DNA of 64,000 nt from Kalymmatonema hyalinum WJT4-NPBG1 (GCA_019359075.1 JAHHIB010000008.1:36793-100792); one strand, 5' to 3'; shown: positions 44,281 through 52,400, numbered from the stretch's first letter. A program made the numbers and translations. The notes: a model not told the origin generated them from the sequence alone.

Positions 44281-44480
44281 GTATTATACAATAAAGCTTT
44301 TTGATTCCTAGTGTAGAGTGTGCTACACAAAAAATCGTATTGAAGTATACGCTTTATCAAGTTGAAAGCAGTATTAGCTCAATTTGTTGTCTCTTATTGA
44401 GAAAACTTTACTAGCCACTTTTAATCTAGTAAATATTTCTAAATTTTTCCTCTAATTTGAGAATTATGCCTTTAAGCATA
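44281..44480. repeat. segment A, copy 1 (about 200 bp)
   Basis: From GTATTATACAATAAAGC to GAATTATGCCTTTAAGCATA. It matches 47655-47853 at roughly 94%, with about a dozen substitutions and one small indel. It lies in the same orientation as copy 2, 3.37 kb away. It is non-coding. Confidence 0.92.
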
Positions 44481-44586
44481 CTTGTTTTGAAAGTAGGTTA
44501 GTTTGAGGCTTGCTTTCGGCAGTGTTGCTTGCCCAATTTCCCGAAGGGGGGCTCTGGCGCGTTGGTACGGAGTGCCCGCCGAGGAC

Positions 44587-44690
44587 CGATTGCGCAAAGC
44601 GCAGCCCCTTCGGGGCATCGCCTCCTACGTATTGCTCAAATATAGAAAGGAACGATTTGACACCGAAATACAATGCCCTTTAATACCCAA
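44587..44690. repeat. segment B, copy 1
   Basis: CGATTGCGCAAAGCGCAGCC starts a GC-rich repeat; from 44617 (ATCGCCTCC) to 44690 the 74 bases match 50277-50350 with only four differences. Its last 18 bases (ATGCCCTTTAATACCCAA) are the first six codons of the nuclease gene that is complete at 50333; here the frame soon leaves that sequence. Confidence 0.92.
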
Positions 44691-44720
44691 AATAAATCAT
44701 TCTTTATTTGGCTTGTATGT

Positions 44721-45716
44721 CTACACAGTGACTACGCAACGAAACCCAATATGACACGTTGAGGTATCTATTGTTTCTGGATGACGTGCGGCTGGTCGAT
44801 AACGCTGGCAGTAGTTGGGCGCACAGAGGAAGGAACCACCCTTAAGTACCTTTCTAGGTATTTGGGACGGTATATTTGGGTCAAAGCTCTCTTGTTGTGT
44901 TCCGCCTCTGGGGTTGACTGGAATACAACAAGATTTTGTCTTGTTTTCTGGGTGAGAGTCTCGATACCAGTCAGTTGTCCACTCCCAAACGTTGCCTATC
45001 ATCTCATACAGACCATACCCATTAGGAGGATACGAGCCTACAGGTTCTGCCCCAGGAGAGCGCTGCTTTAGGTTTTGCCAGGGAAACTCACCTTCCCAAG
45101 TGTTAGCCATCCGCTTGCCTTTGGGAGCAAATTCATTGCCCCAAGTGTAGACAGCACCTTCCAGCCCACCACGAGCAGCAAATTCCCACTGTGCCTCTGT
45201 CGGCAGCAATTTGCCTGCCCAAGCTGCATAAGCAAGAGCATCTTCATAGGCAATATGCACTACAGGATAATTTCCTCGCCCCTTGATAGAACTTCCAGGT
45301 CCTGCCGGATGTCGCCAGTTAGCACCAGGCACATAAACCCACCAGCTACAAGTTTGTAAATTCACTCGATGTTTCGGCTGCTGAAAGACAGCTGAACCTG
45401 GTACTAGCAGTTCCGGTATGGCTCCAGGATAATCTTCCGGCTTTGGTGGACGTTCCGCCACTGTTACGTAGCCAGTCGCTTTCACAAAACGTTGAAACTG
45501 CTTGTTGGTGACGGCGTAGCGATCCATCCAAAAGCCATCTACACGGACGAGATGAGCTGGACCTTCCTCTGGGTAATGATGGTCAGACCCCATCATAAAA
45601 ACGCCGCCAGGTATCCAGACCATGTCTCTATCAGGTACTTTACCAGGGCGCTTGGCAGCGATTTGCCTGTCAGATCTAGCGGATGATACCTCTTGGCGTA
45701 CTGTACGTTCTTGCAT
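44721..45716 (-). CDS. formylglycine-generating enzyme (FGE-sulfatase family)
   Basis: Start ATG 45716 (MQERTVRQEV) with AAGGAA upstream, 10 bases after the sulfatase stop; 331 residues. Family landmarks: MVWIPGGVFMMGSDHHYPEE, VRVDGFWMDRYAVTNKQFQRFV, YPVVHIAYEDALAYAAWAGK, LPTEAQWEFAARGGL, GLYEMIGNVWEWTTDWY and GGSFLCAPNYCQRYRPAARH. The last contains the two active-site cysteines Cys298 and Cys303 of true, copper-dependent FGE. It converts the sulfatase cysteine in CxPxR to formylglycine. The sulfatase gene immediately upstream is the obvious substrate, so the two form an operon. Confidence 0.92.
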   Translation of the reverse strand: MQERTVRQEVSSARSDRQIAAKRPGKVPDRDMVWIPGGVFMMGSDHHYPEEGPAHLVRVDGFWMDRYAVTNKQFQRFVKATGYVTVAERPPKPEDYPGAIPELLVPGSAVFQQPKHRVNLQTCSWWVYVPGANWRHPAGPGSSIKGRGNYPVVHIAYEDALAYAAWAGKLLPTEAQWEFAARGGLEGAVYTWGNEFAPKGKRMANTWEGEFPWQNLKQRSPGAEPVGSYPPNGYGLYEMIGNVWEWTTDWYRDSHPENKTKSCCIPVNPRGGTQQESFDPNIPSQIPRKVLKGGSFLCAPNYCQRYRPAARHPETIDTSTCHIGFRCVVTV

Positions 45717-45726
45717 GAATGATTCC

Positions 45727-47100
45727 TTAAGCTGGGTAAGGCAGGACTTGCCCATTCCATTCCTCAAAGCGATCGCGCAGCTGCTGCAACACCTTGGGAT
45801 AATTGTCTTTGAGGTCAGTTTGTTCGCCTTCGTCGGTGGCAAGATTAAACAGATATTCGTTCTCTCCTTGCCGCAAGTACTTCCAATCCCCACTGCGGAC
45901 TGCTGCTTGAAGCTGTCCTGGAGGACGCCCACCAACATTAGATTTATAACGCCAGAACAGCGTTCGAGGGTAAACAGGTTTTTTGCCCACAAGAACAGGA
46001 AGTAAATTCTGACCGTCAAGTGGATAGTTTGGATCAGGTTTAGTGCCTGTTGCTGCCAAAATTGTTGCTGTCAAGTCTTGAGTGATAAGGACTTGGTTGT
46101 TCACTTGGTCATGTGTAATCACTCCAGGCCAGCGGATAAAAGCGGGGACTCGCAAACCGCCTTCATACAAATTGCCTTTTCTGCCTTGGAAAGGTCCAAA
46201 ATCAGAGTACCTCTCGCCCCCGTTATCACTGACAAAAATGACGATGGTATTATCAGCTTGCCCAGACTCATTCAAAGCTTGCAAGACTTTACCAACTCCG
46301 TCATCTAGGCTCTTCAGTATTGCAGCATAGGTTTCTTTTGACCCTCCGGCAGTGAAAGGATTTGAATTGTAGAAAGTTTTACTTAACTCTTCATCTTCTG
46401 GTCCTTCCCAAGGCCAGTGGGGTGCATTGTAATGAAGGCTGAGATAAAATGGCTTGCTGCGAGGTCTTTTGATGAATTGAACAGCACGCTCAGTGTACAA
46501 GTCTGTGGCATAACCTGGTATTTCCACTGGCGACTCACCTTCATAGAAGTCAAGTTTGCCACTTCCATCCTTATGGGTAAAGTAGTCGATCGCTCCACTG
46601 TAGTTGCCAAAGAATTCGTCAAAGCCACTCTTGAGTGGACCGTAGTTGGGAAGAAAGCCAGTGTGCCATTTACCAACCAACGCTGTCTCATAACCATTGC
46701 CTTTCAAAAGAGAAGCGATCGTTGGGTGTTCTGGCGGTAATCCTACAGTCTCGCTGCCAGCTAAGGGTTCCTGAAGACCTACTGGCAATCTTGCTGGATA
46801 ACGACCTGTAAAGAAGCCTATCCGTGTTGGCGTGCAAACAGTTTGCGCTGCATAGGCATTGGTGAATCGGGTTCCTTCCCTTGCCAACTGGTCTAAATTA
46901 GGCGTTTGATAGGTGTTTCCATAAATACTAAGATCGCCCCAGCCCAAATCATCGGTCAAAATGAACAGCACATTCGGACGCTTTCGTTTGGCAGCAACAG
47001 CGGAAAAAAAGCTTGAGGCTCCTAATGTCAAGGCTGTACTAGCAACTGCAGCCCCCACAAACTGGCGACGACCAAGTGCTTGCAGTTTGCGTTTATTCAT
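45727..47100 (-). CDS. Cys-type arylsulfatase with Tat signal
   Basis: 457 residues. The N-terminus has a twin-arginine signal (GRRQFVGAAVASTALTLGA) and thus export in folded state. Sulfatase core: RPNVLFILTDDLGWGDLSIYG with metal-binding Asp50/Asp51, then Cys89 in VCTPTRIGFFTGRYP, the CxPxR site that FGE modifies. Later motifs are ALVGKWHTGF, YNAPHWPWEG and IVIFVSDNGGERY. It should hydrolyse a sulfate ester in the periplasm or outside; the natural substrate (sulfated polysaccharide or small ester) is unknown. Partner FGE follows after 10 bases. Tat export of a cytoplasmically matured enzyme makes biological sense. Confidence 0.93.
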   Translation of the reverse strand: MNKRKLQALGRRQFVGAAVASTALTLGASSFFSAVAAKRKRPNVLFILTDDLGWGDLSIYGNTYQTPNLDQLAREGTRFTNAYAAQTVCTPTRIGFFTGRYPARLPVGLQEPLAGSETVGLPPEHPTIASLLKGNGYETALVGKWHTGFLPNYGPLKSGFDEFFGNYSGAIDYFTHKDGSGKLDFYEGESPVEIPGYATDLYTERAVQFIKRPRSKPFYLSLHYNAPHWPWEGPEDEELSKTFYNSNPFTAGGSKETYAAILKSLDDGVGKVLQALNESGQADNTIVIFVSDNGGERYSDFGPFQGRKGNLYEGGLRVPAFIRWPGVITHDQVNNQVLITQDLTATILAATGTKPDPNYPLDGQNLLPVLVGKKPVYPRTLFWRYKSNVGGRPPGQLQAAVRSGDWKYLRQGENEYLFNLATDEGEQTDLKDNYPKVLQQLRDRFEEWNGQVLPYPA

Positions 47101-47654
47101 GTCTCTGACTCCTCACTTACTGTTTTGATCGCGTTGGATATAGCCATCCAAGTCTGAGTGATCAAACTTCAGACTAGTTGGACAGACACTTCTGACTTAC
47201 TAGCTAAAAATTGATTAATGCGATATCTCTGTCATTAACTACGGTAAATTGGTAGAATTACAGTATTTAATTGGCAAATGAAGACATAATTGCACATATA
47301 GGATGCATGAAGCAAGTCTTTTTTCAATAAATTGTGTAGGCGATGTCCGTGTGGGGCTATGGAGTTTAGGTGGGCGATCGCCTCTGGCGGCTCCGTTTGG
47401 GAGCATCGGATTTCGTAGTTTGATAAAGTTTAGGTGAGCGATCGCCTGTGTAATATCGTGTTGCTTAAAGACTTATCATTAAGCCCGCAGCTTTGCTGGG
47501 GGCAGGGAGCAAGGGGGAGAAAGAGTTTTAAGATTTTTGCAGCCGTGCTCTGAATAATAACTAATCAACCGAACTTGGTGTTACACCATCATTCAAGCTT
47601 GGAACTTGGAACTTCAAGCTTGGAACTCGAAACTTCGTGCTTGGAACACGGAAC
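47101..47654. other. 554-bp intergenic region made of dispersed repeats
   Basis: Contains HIP1-bearing repeats (GGGCGATCGCCTCTGGCGGC at 47372, GAGCGATCGCCTGTG at 47437) and a tract of TTGGAAC heptamers (47598-47653: CTTGGAACTTGGAAC, CTTGGAACTCGAAAC, CTTGGAACACGGAAC). No gene. Confidence 0.6.
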
Positions 47655-47853
47655 GTATTATACAATAAAGCTTTTTGATTTCTAGTCTAGAGTGTGCTAC
47701 ACAAAAAGTCGTATTGTAATATACGCTTTCTCAAGTTGAAAGCAGTATTAGCTCAATTTGTTGTCTCTTATCGAGAAAACTTTACTAGCCAGCTTAATCT
47801 AGTAAATATTTCTAAATTTTTCCTCGAATTTGGGAATTATGCCTTATTGCATA
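47655..47853. repeat. segment A, copy 2
   Basis: Matches 44281-44480 (see there). Here it is followed not by segment B but by the restriction-modification genes; segment B copy 2 lies on the far side at 50195-50350. Confidence 0.92.
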
Positions 47854-47927
47854 TACAGAGATTTGCTAGCAGCCAAAACAGAGGAACAACACTGACACTA
47901 CTACAGCGGTTTCAAGTGACTGAAATG

Positions 47928-47949
47928 GACTTTATGTAGACTATATGTC
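47928..47949 (+). promoter_or_regulatory. controller-protein boxes before the methyltransferase gene
   Basis: Two abutting 11-mers, GACTTTATGTA (47928-47938) and GACTATATGTC (47939-47949), 14 bases before the methyltransferase ATG. The second is identical to one of the boxes in front of the controller gene (50149-50159). Confidence 0.7.
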
Positions 47950-47963
47950 ACAATATTTGAAAA

Positions 47964-49172
47964 ATGACTGACATACCTGAGATGGACGCAATACAACTAT
48001 CTTTGTTTTCTTGTGAGGAGACACAAAAGCCTGCTAAAAAGCAGAAAAAAGCTAAGCTGGGACGTTACGAACGTATACAAAAGCAACTAGAGATATGTGA
48101 GCATGACTCCTACAAGACATTCATTGAAGTTGAGTTACCACCAGTGCCAACATATGACTATACATTTGTAGACCTTTTTTCTGGTGCAGGAGGAATGACG
48201 CAAGGCTTATTTCAAGCCGGATTTAAACCAATAGCAAGTGTTGAAGTCAATGAGATAGCATCCCTCACTTATAGAAGAAATTTTCCTCAATGTCATCACT
48301 TTTGTGGCGAGATAGAAAAATTTGATTCTCAAAAATGGCTAGCTGAAATTGGTTCACCCGAAGTGCATCTCGTCGTAGGTGGACCGCCTTGTCAAGGTTT
48401 CTCTGTCGCCGGAAAACGCAATCCCCACGATGCTCGTAATCGTCTGTTTCGGGAATTTGTGCGTGTTGTTTCAGAAATACGTCCTTGGTATGTTGTCATG
48501 GAAAATGTGCCGGGAATTCTTACCATCAATAATGGCGCTGTTAGGCAGGAAATTTGCGAGGCATTTACTAATATTGGCTATCCCCATGTTTCTGTTGCAA
48601 TTTTAGAGTCGGCGGCGTATGGAGTTCCCCAATTTCGCCCACGAGCCATTTTTATTGCCAATCAATTTGGTATGGCAAACCCCTATCCCAAAGCTCAATT
48701 ATTGCCTCACCAATATAAACCGATTGAGTCTGCAATTGCCGATTTGCCAGAGTACACTCCAATACCTGAAATAAACCATCAATGGACTCGGCATTCACCC
48801 GAATATATGGAAAGAATTGCTAAAGTCCTACCGGGAGGTTCTTTATACGAAAAATATCTTGATGCCTTCAAACGACAATACCAAGGGTTACCTAGTATGA
48901 CTGTTAAAGAAAATCACGGCGGTACACATATACATCCATATCTTAACCGTGTCATTTCAGCACGTGAAATGGCTAGACTACAGACATTTCCAGATACATT
49001 TATTTTTGAAGGTTCAATGAAAAAGGCAATGTGGCAAATTGGAAATGCTGTGCCACCTCGGTTAGCTGAATGTATTGGCTATGCACTGATTCCATTCTTG
49101 AATGAGCTTGCACTTCACTCCCAAAGAACTGTTGCTGTTAACAGTCTTCCGACTAAGCTAGTTTCTGGTTGA
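47964..49172 (+). CDS. DNA (cytosine-5-)-methyltransferase, type II
   Basis: 402 residues. About 55 N-terminal residues, then the ordered m5C motifs: I FVDLFSGAGGMTQGLF, IV VVGGPPCQGFSVAGK with catalytic Cys, VI VVMENVPGIL, VIII PQFRPRAIFI, IX REMARLQTFPDTF and X QIGNAVPPRLAE. It methylates the recognition site and protects it from the endonuclease encoded convergently; the 3' ends of the two genes overlap by 20 bases. The target recognition region (about 240-320) is short and of average size for single-specificity enzymes. Controller boxes lie 14-36 bases upstream. Recognition sequence not predictable by eye. Confidence 0.94.
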   Translation: MTDIPEMDAIQLSLFSCEETQKPAKKQKKAKLGRYERIQKQLEICEHDSYKTFIEVELPPVPTYDYTFVDLFSGAGGMTQGLFQAGFKPIASVEVNEIASLTYRRNFPQCHHFCGEIEKFDSQKWLAEIGSPEVHLVVGGPPCQGFSVAGKRNPHDARNRLFREFVRVVSEIRPWYVVMENVPGILTINNGAVRQEICEAFTNIGYPHVSVAILESAAYGVPQFRPRAIFIANQFGMANPYPKAQLLPHQYKPIESAIADLPEYTPIPEINHQWTRHSPEYMERIAKVLPGGSLYEKYLDAFKRQYQGLPSMTVKENHGGTHIHPYLNRVISAREMARLQTFPDTFIFEGSMKKAMWQIGNAVPPRLAECIGYALIPFLNELALHSQRTVAVNSLPTKLVSG

Positions 49173-49866
49173 GTGCATCCCGCCAAGCGTCAAAATTATA
49201 CCAACCACAGCCTATACAACCTTTCTCAGCCTCAGCACCACGCTGATATTCACAAGACCAGTCTTCGCCTCCTTGGTACCAAAACGTGATACCGAAAGGT
49301 GTCCCTCTTTTCCCAATTTTTATACACCGCTCGCAACTTCTTGATTTTAGAAGATTGTGATTACCAGAAGAATCTTTCTTTAGTAACTGAAACTTTTTCT
49401 TGATTTCATCATCGCTTATAGAAGTAAGATGAGGTGGCTCGCTTGCTCCCCAACGCTCCATTGGAAAACGGTGGTCTATCACTAACTCGTGAGCTGGCCT
49501 TTGCCTCTGTTCTATGACATCTGTATATGAATAAACTTGTAGAATTCTTTGTACTAAAGAAGCTGGTATATTAGCAGCAGAATTTGCTGATTTTATCTCT
49601 CCTGTCCAATGATCGCCTAATCGTCTCCCCTGACAAGTTTGACAGTACCTCTTTTCTGTAGTAATAATCAGACCGGGGCGACTTTTTGTACCACGTTCTA
49701 ATCCCTGAATCCCACCACCGCCAGCATACTGAGATGATGCTATCTTTTTTCCCTCACACTCCCGACAATGCCATTGTTGATCTGATAGAAGATTAAATAC
49801 TTGGAATTGGGTTGAGTTTTCTGTTAATAAAGTTCTAATTTTTTCTACTAAATCTGTGTTGCTCAT
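49153..49866 (-). CDS. type II restriction endonuclease, HNH-like
   Basis: 237 residues. It carries two Cys pairs near the N-terminus (CRECEGKK, CQTCQGRR), probably a zinc site, and a later pair CERC with CIGCGW. Between them is an HNH/beta-beta-alpha-metal-like core: ELVIDHRFPMERW, then GNHNLLKSRSCERC. The gene is placed between a controller protein (start overlaps by 4 bases, ATGA type) and a cytosine methyltransferase, so a restriction enzyme is the best reading. I do not know a named homologue. Translational coupling with the controller would delay endonuclease synthesis. Confidence 0.8.
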   Translation of the reverse strand: MSNTDLVEKIRTLLTENSTQFQVFNLLSDQQWHCRECEGKKIASSQYAGGGGIQGLERGTKSRPGLIITTEKRYCQTCQGRRLGDHWTGEIKSANSAANIPASLVQRILQVYSYTDVIEQRQRPAHELVIDHRFPMERWGASEPPHLTSISDDEIKKKFQLLKKDSSGNHNLLKSRSCERCIKIGKRGTPFGITFWYQGGEDWSCEYQRGAEAEKGCIGCGWYNFDAWRDALNQKLA

Positions 49867-50111
49867 TCTACCTTGTCGCTTTGTATCTCCAGATGATCAA
49901 GAAGATTAGAAACGGTGATGCCTAAGCCACTGGCAATATTTACAAGAGCCGTGAGGGAAGGATTGCGTACTCCGCGTTCCACGCCGGAAATATAAGTGCG
50001 ATCAAGGTTGGCACGTAGTCCAAGTTCCTCTTGAGAAATTCCCAAGGCAATCCTGCGTTGCTTGACAAGATGACCCAAGCTAAGAAGAACCTTTTTTTTC
50101 GATTCATTCAT
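49863..50111 (-). CDS. restriction-modification controller (C) protein, XRE family
   Basis: 82 residues, the usual size for C proteins. Helix-turn-helix: LGHLVKQRRIALGISQEELGLRANLDRTYISGVERGVRNPSLTALVNIASGLGIT is the XRE domain (positions about 12-66, recognition helix around DRTYISGVERG). Controllers activate their own and the endonuclease gene after methylation has been established. The gene overlaps the endonuclease start by 4 bases. Tandem palindromic boxes lie at 50134-50159, 23-48 bases upstream of its ATG. Confidence 0.92.
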   Translation of the reverse strand: MNESKKKVLLSLGHLVKQRRIALGISQEELGLRANLDRTYISGVERGVRNPSLTALVNIASGLGITVSNLLDHLEIQSDKVE

Positions 50112-50133
50112 GCCTCGATTTTGAGTGTTTATG

Positions 50134-50159
50134 GACTATCAGTCTACGGACTATATGTC
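50134..50159 (-). promoter_or_regulatory. C-box operators of the controller/endonuclease operon
   Basis: GACTATCAGTC (50134-50144) and GACTATATGTC (50149-50159), separated by TACG. On the gene strand this reads GACATATAGTC-CGTA-GACTGATAGTC, very close to the classical C-box arrangement (GACT-ATAGTC CGTG GACT-AT-GTC) of PvuII-like systems. High-affinity and low-affinity dimer sites are expected. Confidence 0.85.
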
Positions 50160-50194
50160 ACATTCACTGAAATACTGAGTAAACAAACGATTAT

Positions 50195-50350
50195 GCGATT
50201 GCGCGGAGCGCAGTGCCCCGGCTGAGCGCGGTTCGGCTGAGCTCACCGTCGAAGCCTCACGGCGAAGCCTTGGGCAATCGCCTCCCACGTATTGCTCAAA
50301 TATAGAAAGGAACCTTTTGACAGCGAAATACAATGCCCTTTAATACCCAA
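50195..50350. repeat. segment B, copy 2, with full palindromic element
   Basis: 50195-50281 is a palindromic element with ends GCGATTGC and GCAATCGC and centre rich in CGGCTGAGCGCGG-like units. From 50277 to 50350 it matches segment B copy 1. The last 18 bases are the start of the nuclease gene. Confidence 0.9.
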
Positions 50351-51025
50351 CTGCTACCCCGCATCAATGGCAAATCTTTGCGGGAAAATGGTAAACAATA
50401 CTACGTTGACGCTCAGGGAAATCGCTTTCCCAGTGTGACGACAATATTGAATGCCACCAAACCACAAGAGGAACGTGATAGGTTATTAAACTGGAAAGCG
50501 CGTGTTGGAACAGAAGAAGCTACGAGAATTACCACAGGTGCGAGTCGTCGAGGAACGCAAACCCACAAACAAATTGAACGTTTTCTACTTGGTGAAAACC
50601 CTGTTTGTCCGGAAGGTAGTGTTGCTTATTGGGAAAGTATCAAACCTGTTTTAGAAGAAGTTGACACAGTGAAACTTGTGGAAGGCTCAGTTTTTCACTA
50701 CAACATGAGCTATTCCGGCAAAGTAGATTGTGTTGCTAGTTATAAAGGAATTCCCTGCGTTTGCGAGTGGAAAACAGCAGACAAACCTAAAGGTTCAATT
50801 GAGCGTTTGTACGAACATCCGCTGCAATTAACAGCTTATATAGGAGCAGTTAACGAGTGTTACCAAGAATATAATATTAAAGTGAATCATGCTTTGTTAG
50901 TTGTAGCGATACCGGGGAGAGAAGCTGAGATATTTTGGTTTGAGCCAGAAGCCATGAAAGAATATTGGCAGCAGTGGGAAGAAAGAGTTGCCCAGTATTG
51001 GGAACGTAGAAACAGTTGGAGTTGA
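50333..51025 (+). CDS. PD-(D/E)XK nuclease, MGME1/exonuclease-like
   Basis: 230 residues. YYVDAQGNRFPSVTTILNAT at the N-terminus is typical of the MGME1-like family. The nuclease core is HYNMSYSGKVDCVASYKG with the metal Asp, then VCEWKTADKP (ExK), then LQLTAYIGAVNE (motif with Gln and Tyr). RGTQTHKQIERFLLG provides the upstream His/Glu helix. Such proteins degrade single-stranded DNA ends. It lies beside the restriction-modification system; an N-terminal stub of the same gene sits in segment B copy 1, so it is part of the duplicated locus. Complete, with a GAAAGGAA stretch upstream of its ATG. Confidence 0.85.
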   Translation: MPFNTQLLPRINGKSLRENGKQYYVDAQGNRFPSVTTILNATKPQEERDRLLNWKARVGTEEATRITTGASRRGTQTHKQIERFLLGENPVCPEGSVAYWESIKPVLEEVDTVKLVEGSVFHYNMSYSGKVDCVASYKGIPCVCEWKTADKPKGSIERLYEHPLQLTAYIGAVNECYQEYNIKVNHALLVVAIPGREAEIFWFEPEAMKEYWQQWEERVAQYWERRNSWS

Positions 51026-51060
51026 TGAGTGCAGTTTCTAACAACTTATTTTAAATATAA

Positions 51061-51362
51061 TGCGCGATTGGGCAAGGAACAGCACCCAAAAGGCGATCGC
51101 GTAGCATCAATACAGCGATTGGCGTAAGCGCAAAGCGTGCCGTTAGGCATACGCGTAGCGTGTGCGTAAGCCCTTCGGGCACACTACGTGAACGGCGTTC
51201 GCCCTTGGCGTGTGCGTTGCAAGAGCGTGTCCGAAGGACTCAGCACTTAGCCGTGCCGAAGGCATAGGACTCAGCACTCAGCCGTGCCGCACCGCGAGGG
51301 ACTCAGCCACTGCCCCGTTCGGCTGAGCGCTTACGGCGAAGCCTTGGGCAATCGCCTTTCAT
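51061..51362. repeat. large block of GC-rich dispersed repeats
   Basis: The 445-bp gap after the nuclease gene is filled from 51061 with HIP1 (GGCGATCGCG), GCGTAAGCGCAAAGCG, GTGCGTAAGCCCTTCGGGCAC (hairpin), CGAAGGACTCAGCACT twice and CGGCTGAGCGCTTACGGCG, ending in the GGGCAATCGC terminus shared with 40488 and 50281. No coding frame is credible. Confidence 0.75.
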
Positions 51363-51470
51363 CGCACCTATAATATTCAAGCTTAAAGCTCTAACTTTGA
51401 TAGTGGACAAGTTGCTGGCTTACAACAGGTGTACTTCCTACAAATAAAAATTGCCGTAATTACAAAATCG

Positions 51471-52400
51471 TCAGCGTAGTCCTCCCTGCAATATAAAATC
51501 TGCTATTGCTTTTTTCTCTTTAGGTTGTGTCTCATCGGGTGGACTCAGCAAGACAGAACGCTGAGTGAATTTTTCAGCCTTGAGGCGACGGGCAACGCGG
51601 TTAGGGATACCATAGCCATAAATGATATGTCCCTGTCCAGCTAATACAATAACTTGATAATTTGGGTGAGTTTTAACAAATTTGGCAATTCCTTCTGCCA
51701 TTGTTTCATCCCACACAACTTGCGCTTGGAAAAAGTTTTCCACATCTGCACTGTTACCATGATTACCAGCTTGATGTTGTTGAAAGGCTGCTTGCAACTG
51801 TTGGCGATATTCCTCGTTATCTGTGTGAATTTCTGACAAGGGTGGAATCAATTTTTGTTCAGATAATGTTAGACTTTGTAAACCTTCGCGGGCAACTTTG
51901 CGGGTAATTTCTGAAGGTGTGTTTAAAGCTATAACGGAGAGTTGTTTTTCTTTAGCAAACTTAAGAATTGGCGCGTAATTTTCCCAAGGAAAACCCCAGC
52001 GTTTTGCATATTCACTTTTCTCTATGAGTTCTTTTTCAGTAAGTTTTCCTGCCAGATATTGATTGATAACCTCTTGATAAGGTCGTTGAAACATTTCGAG
52101 CGCAATACTAATTTTAGGATTGCGTTTGTAGAGTTGTTGAATTATTTTTAGCTGGTTTTTGTGATCTTCTGGATTATCATGAGTTTCTCCTAAATAGACA
52201 ATATTTGCTTGTGCCAGTTCTGGCAATATCTCTGACAAACGGTCAACGCACTTGCTAGCAACGAATTTTTCAGAACAGGAGTTTTCTACTCGTTGCTGGG
52301 CGTAAGTTGCTGAGGAGCAAAGTAAAAAGATTCCCAGAGAGAAGGCAAACAGTCGGGGTACAAAAAGGCGCTTTTGCCTGGTTTCACTAGACAAGTTCAT
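51471..52400 (-). CDS. chaN: ChaN-family heme-binding-like lipoprotein/secreted protein
   Basis: 309 residues. N-terminal signal (VPRLFAFSLGIFLLCSSATYA|QQR), so it is exported. The core shows the ChaN fold: NIVYLGETHDNPEDHKNQLKII, KISIALEMFQRPYQEVINQYL, KWGF-like RWGFPWENYAPILKFAK, VIALNTPSEITRKVAREG and VIVLAGQGHIIYGYGIPNRV. In Campylobacter ChaN binds two hemes at a dimer interface and may pass iron to a receptor. Here it is a single gene with no receptor nearby. Confidence 0.88.
   Translation of the reverse strand: MNLSSETRQKRLFVPRLFAFSLGIFLLCSSATYAQQRVENSCSEKFVASKCVDRLSEILPELAQANIVYLGETHDNPEDHKNQLKIIQQLYKRNPKISIALEMFQRPYQEVINQYLAGKLTEKELIEKSEYAKRWGFPWENYAPILKFAKEKQLSVIALNTPSEITRKVAREGLQSLTLSEQKLIPPLSEIHTDNEEYRQQLQAAFQQHQAGNHGNSADVENFFQAQVVWDETMAEGIAKFVKTHPNYQVIVLAGQGHIIYGYGIPNRVARRLKAEKFTQRSVLLSPPDETQPKEKKAIADFILQGGLR

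Noticed and set aside
44503..44754. 83-codon plus-strand frame across segment B1
   Set aside because: It consists of palindromic repeat, the first codons of the nuclease gene and unrelated DNA, so it is a by-product of the duplication.
45717..46019. Longer N-terminus for the formylglycine-generating enzyme
   Set aside because: It would overlap the end of the sulfatase gene by almost 300 bases; the ATG at 45716 lies just behind the sulfatase stop with a ribosome site.
47694..47939. 81-codon frame upstream of the methyltransferase
   Set aside because: It runs through segment A2, whose copy A1 does not preserve the frame, and into the controller boxes; it is non-coding.
51061..51362. CRISPR array or rRNA/tRNA remnant in the repeat block
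   Set aside because: Units are of unequal length and partly inverted, with no regular spacers and no tRNA cloverleaf.
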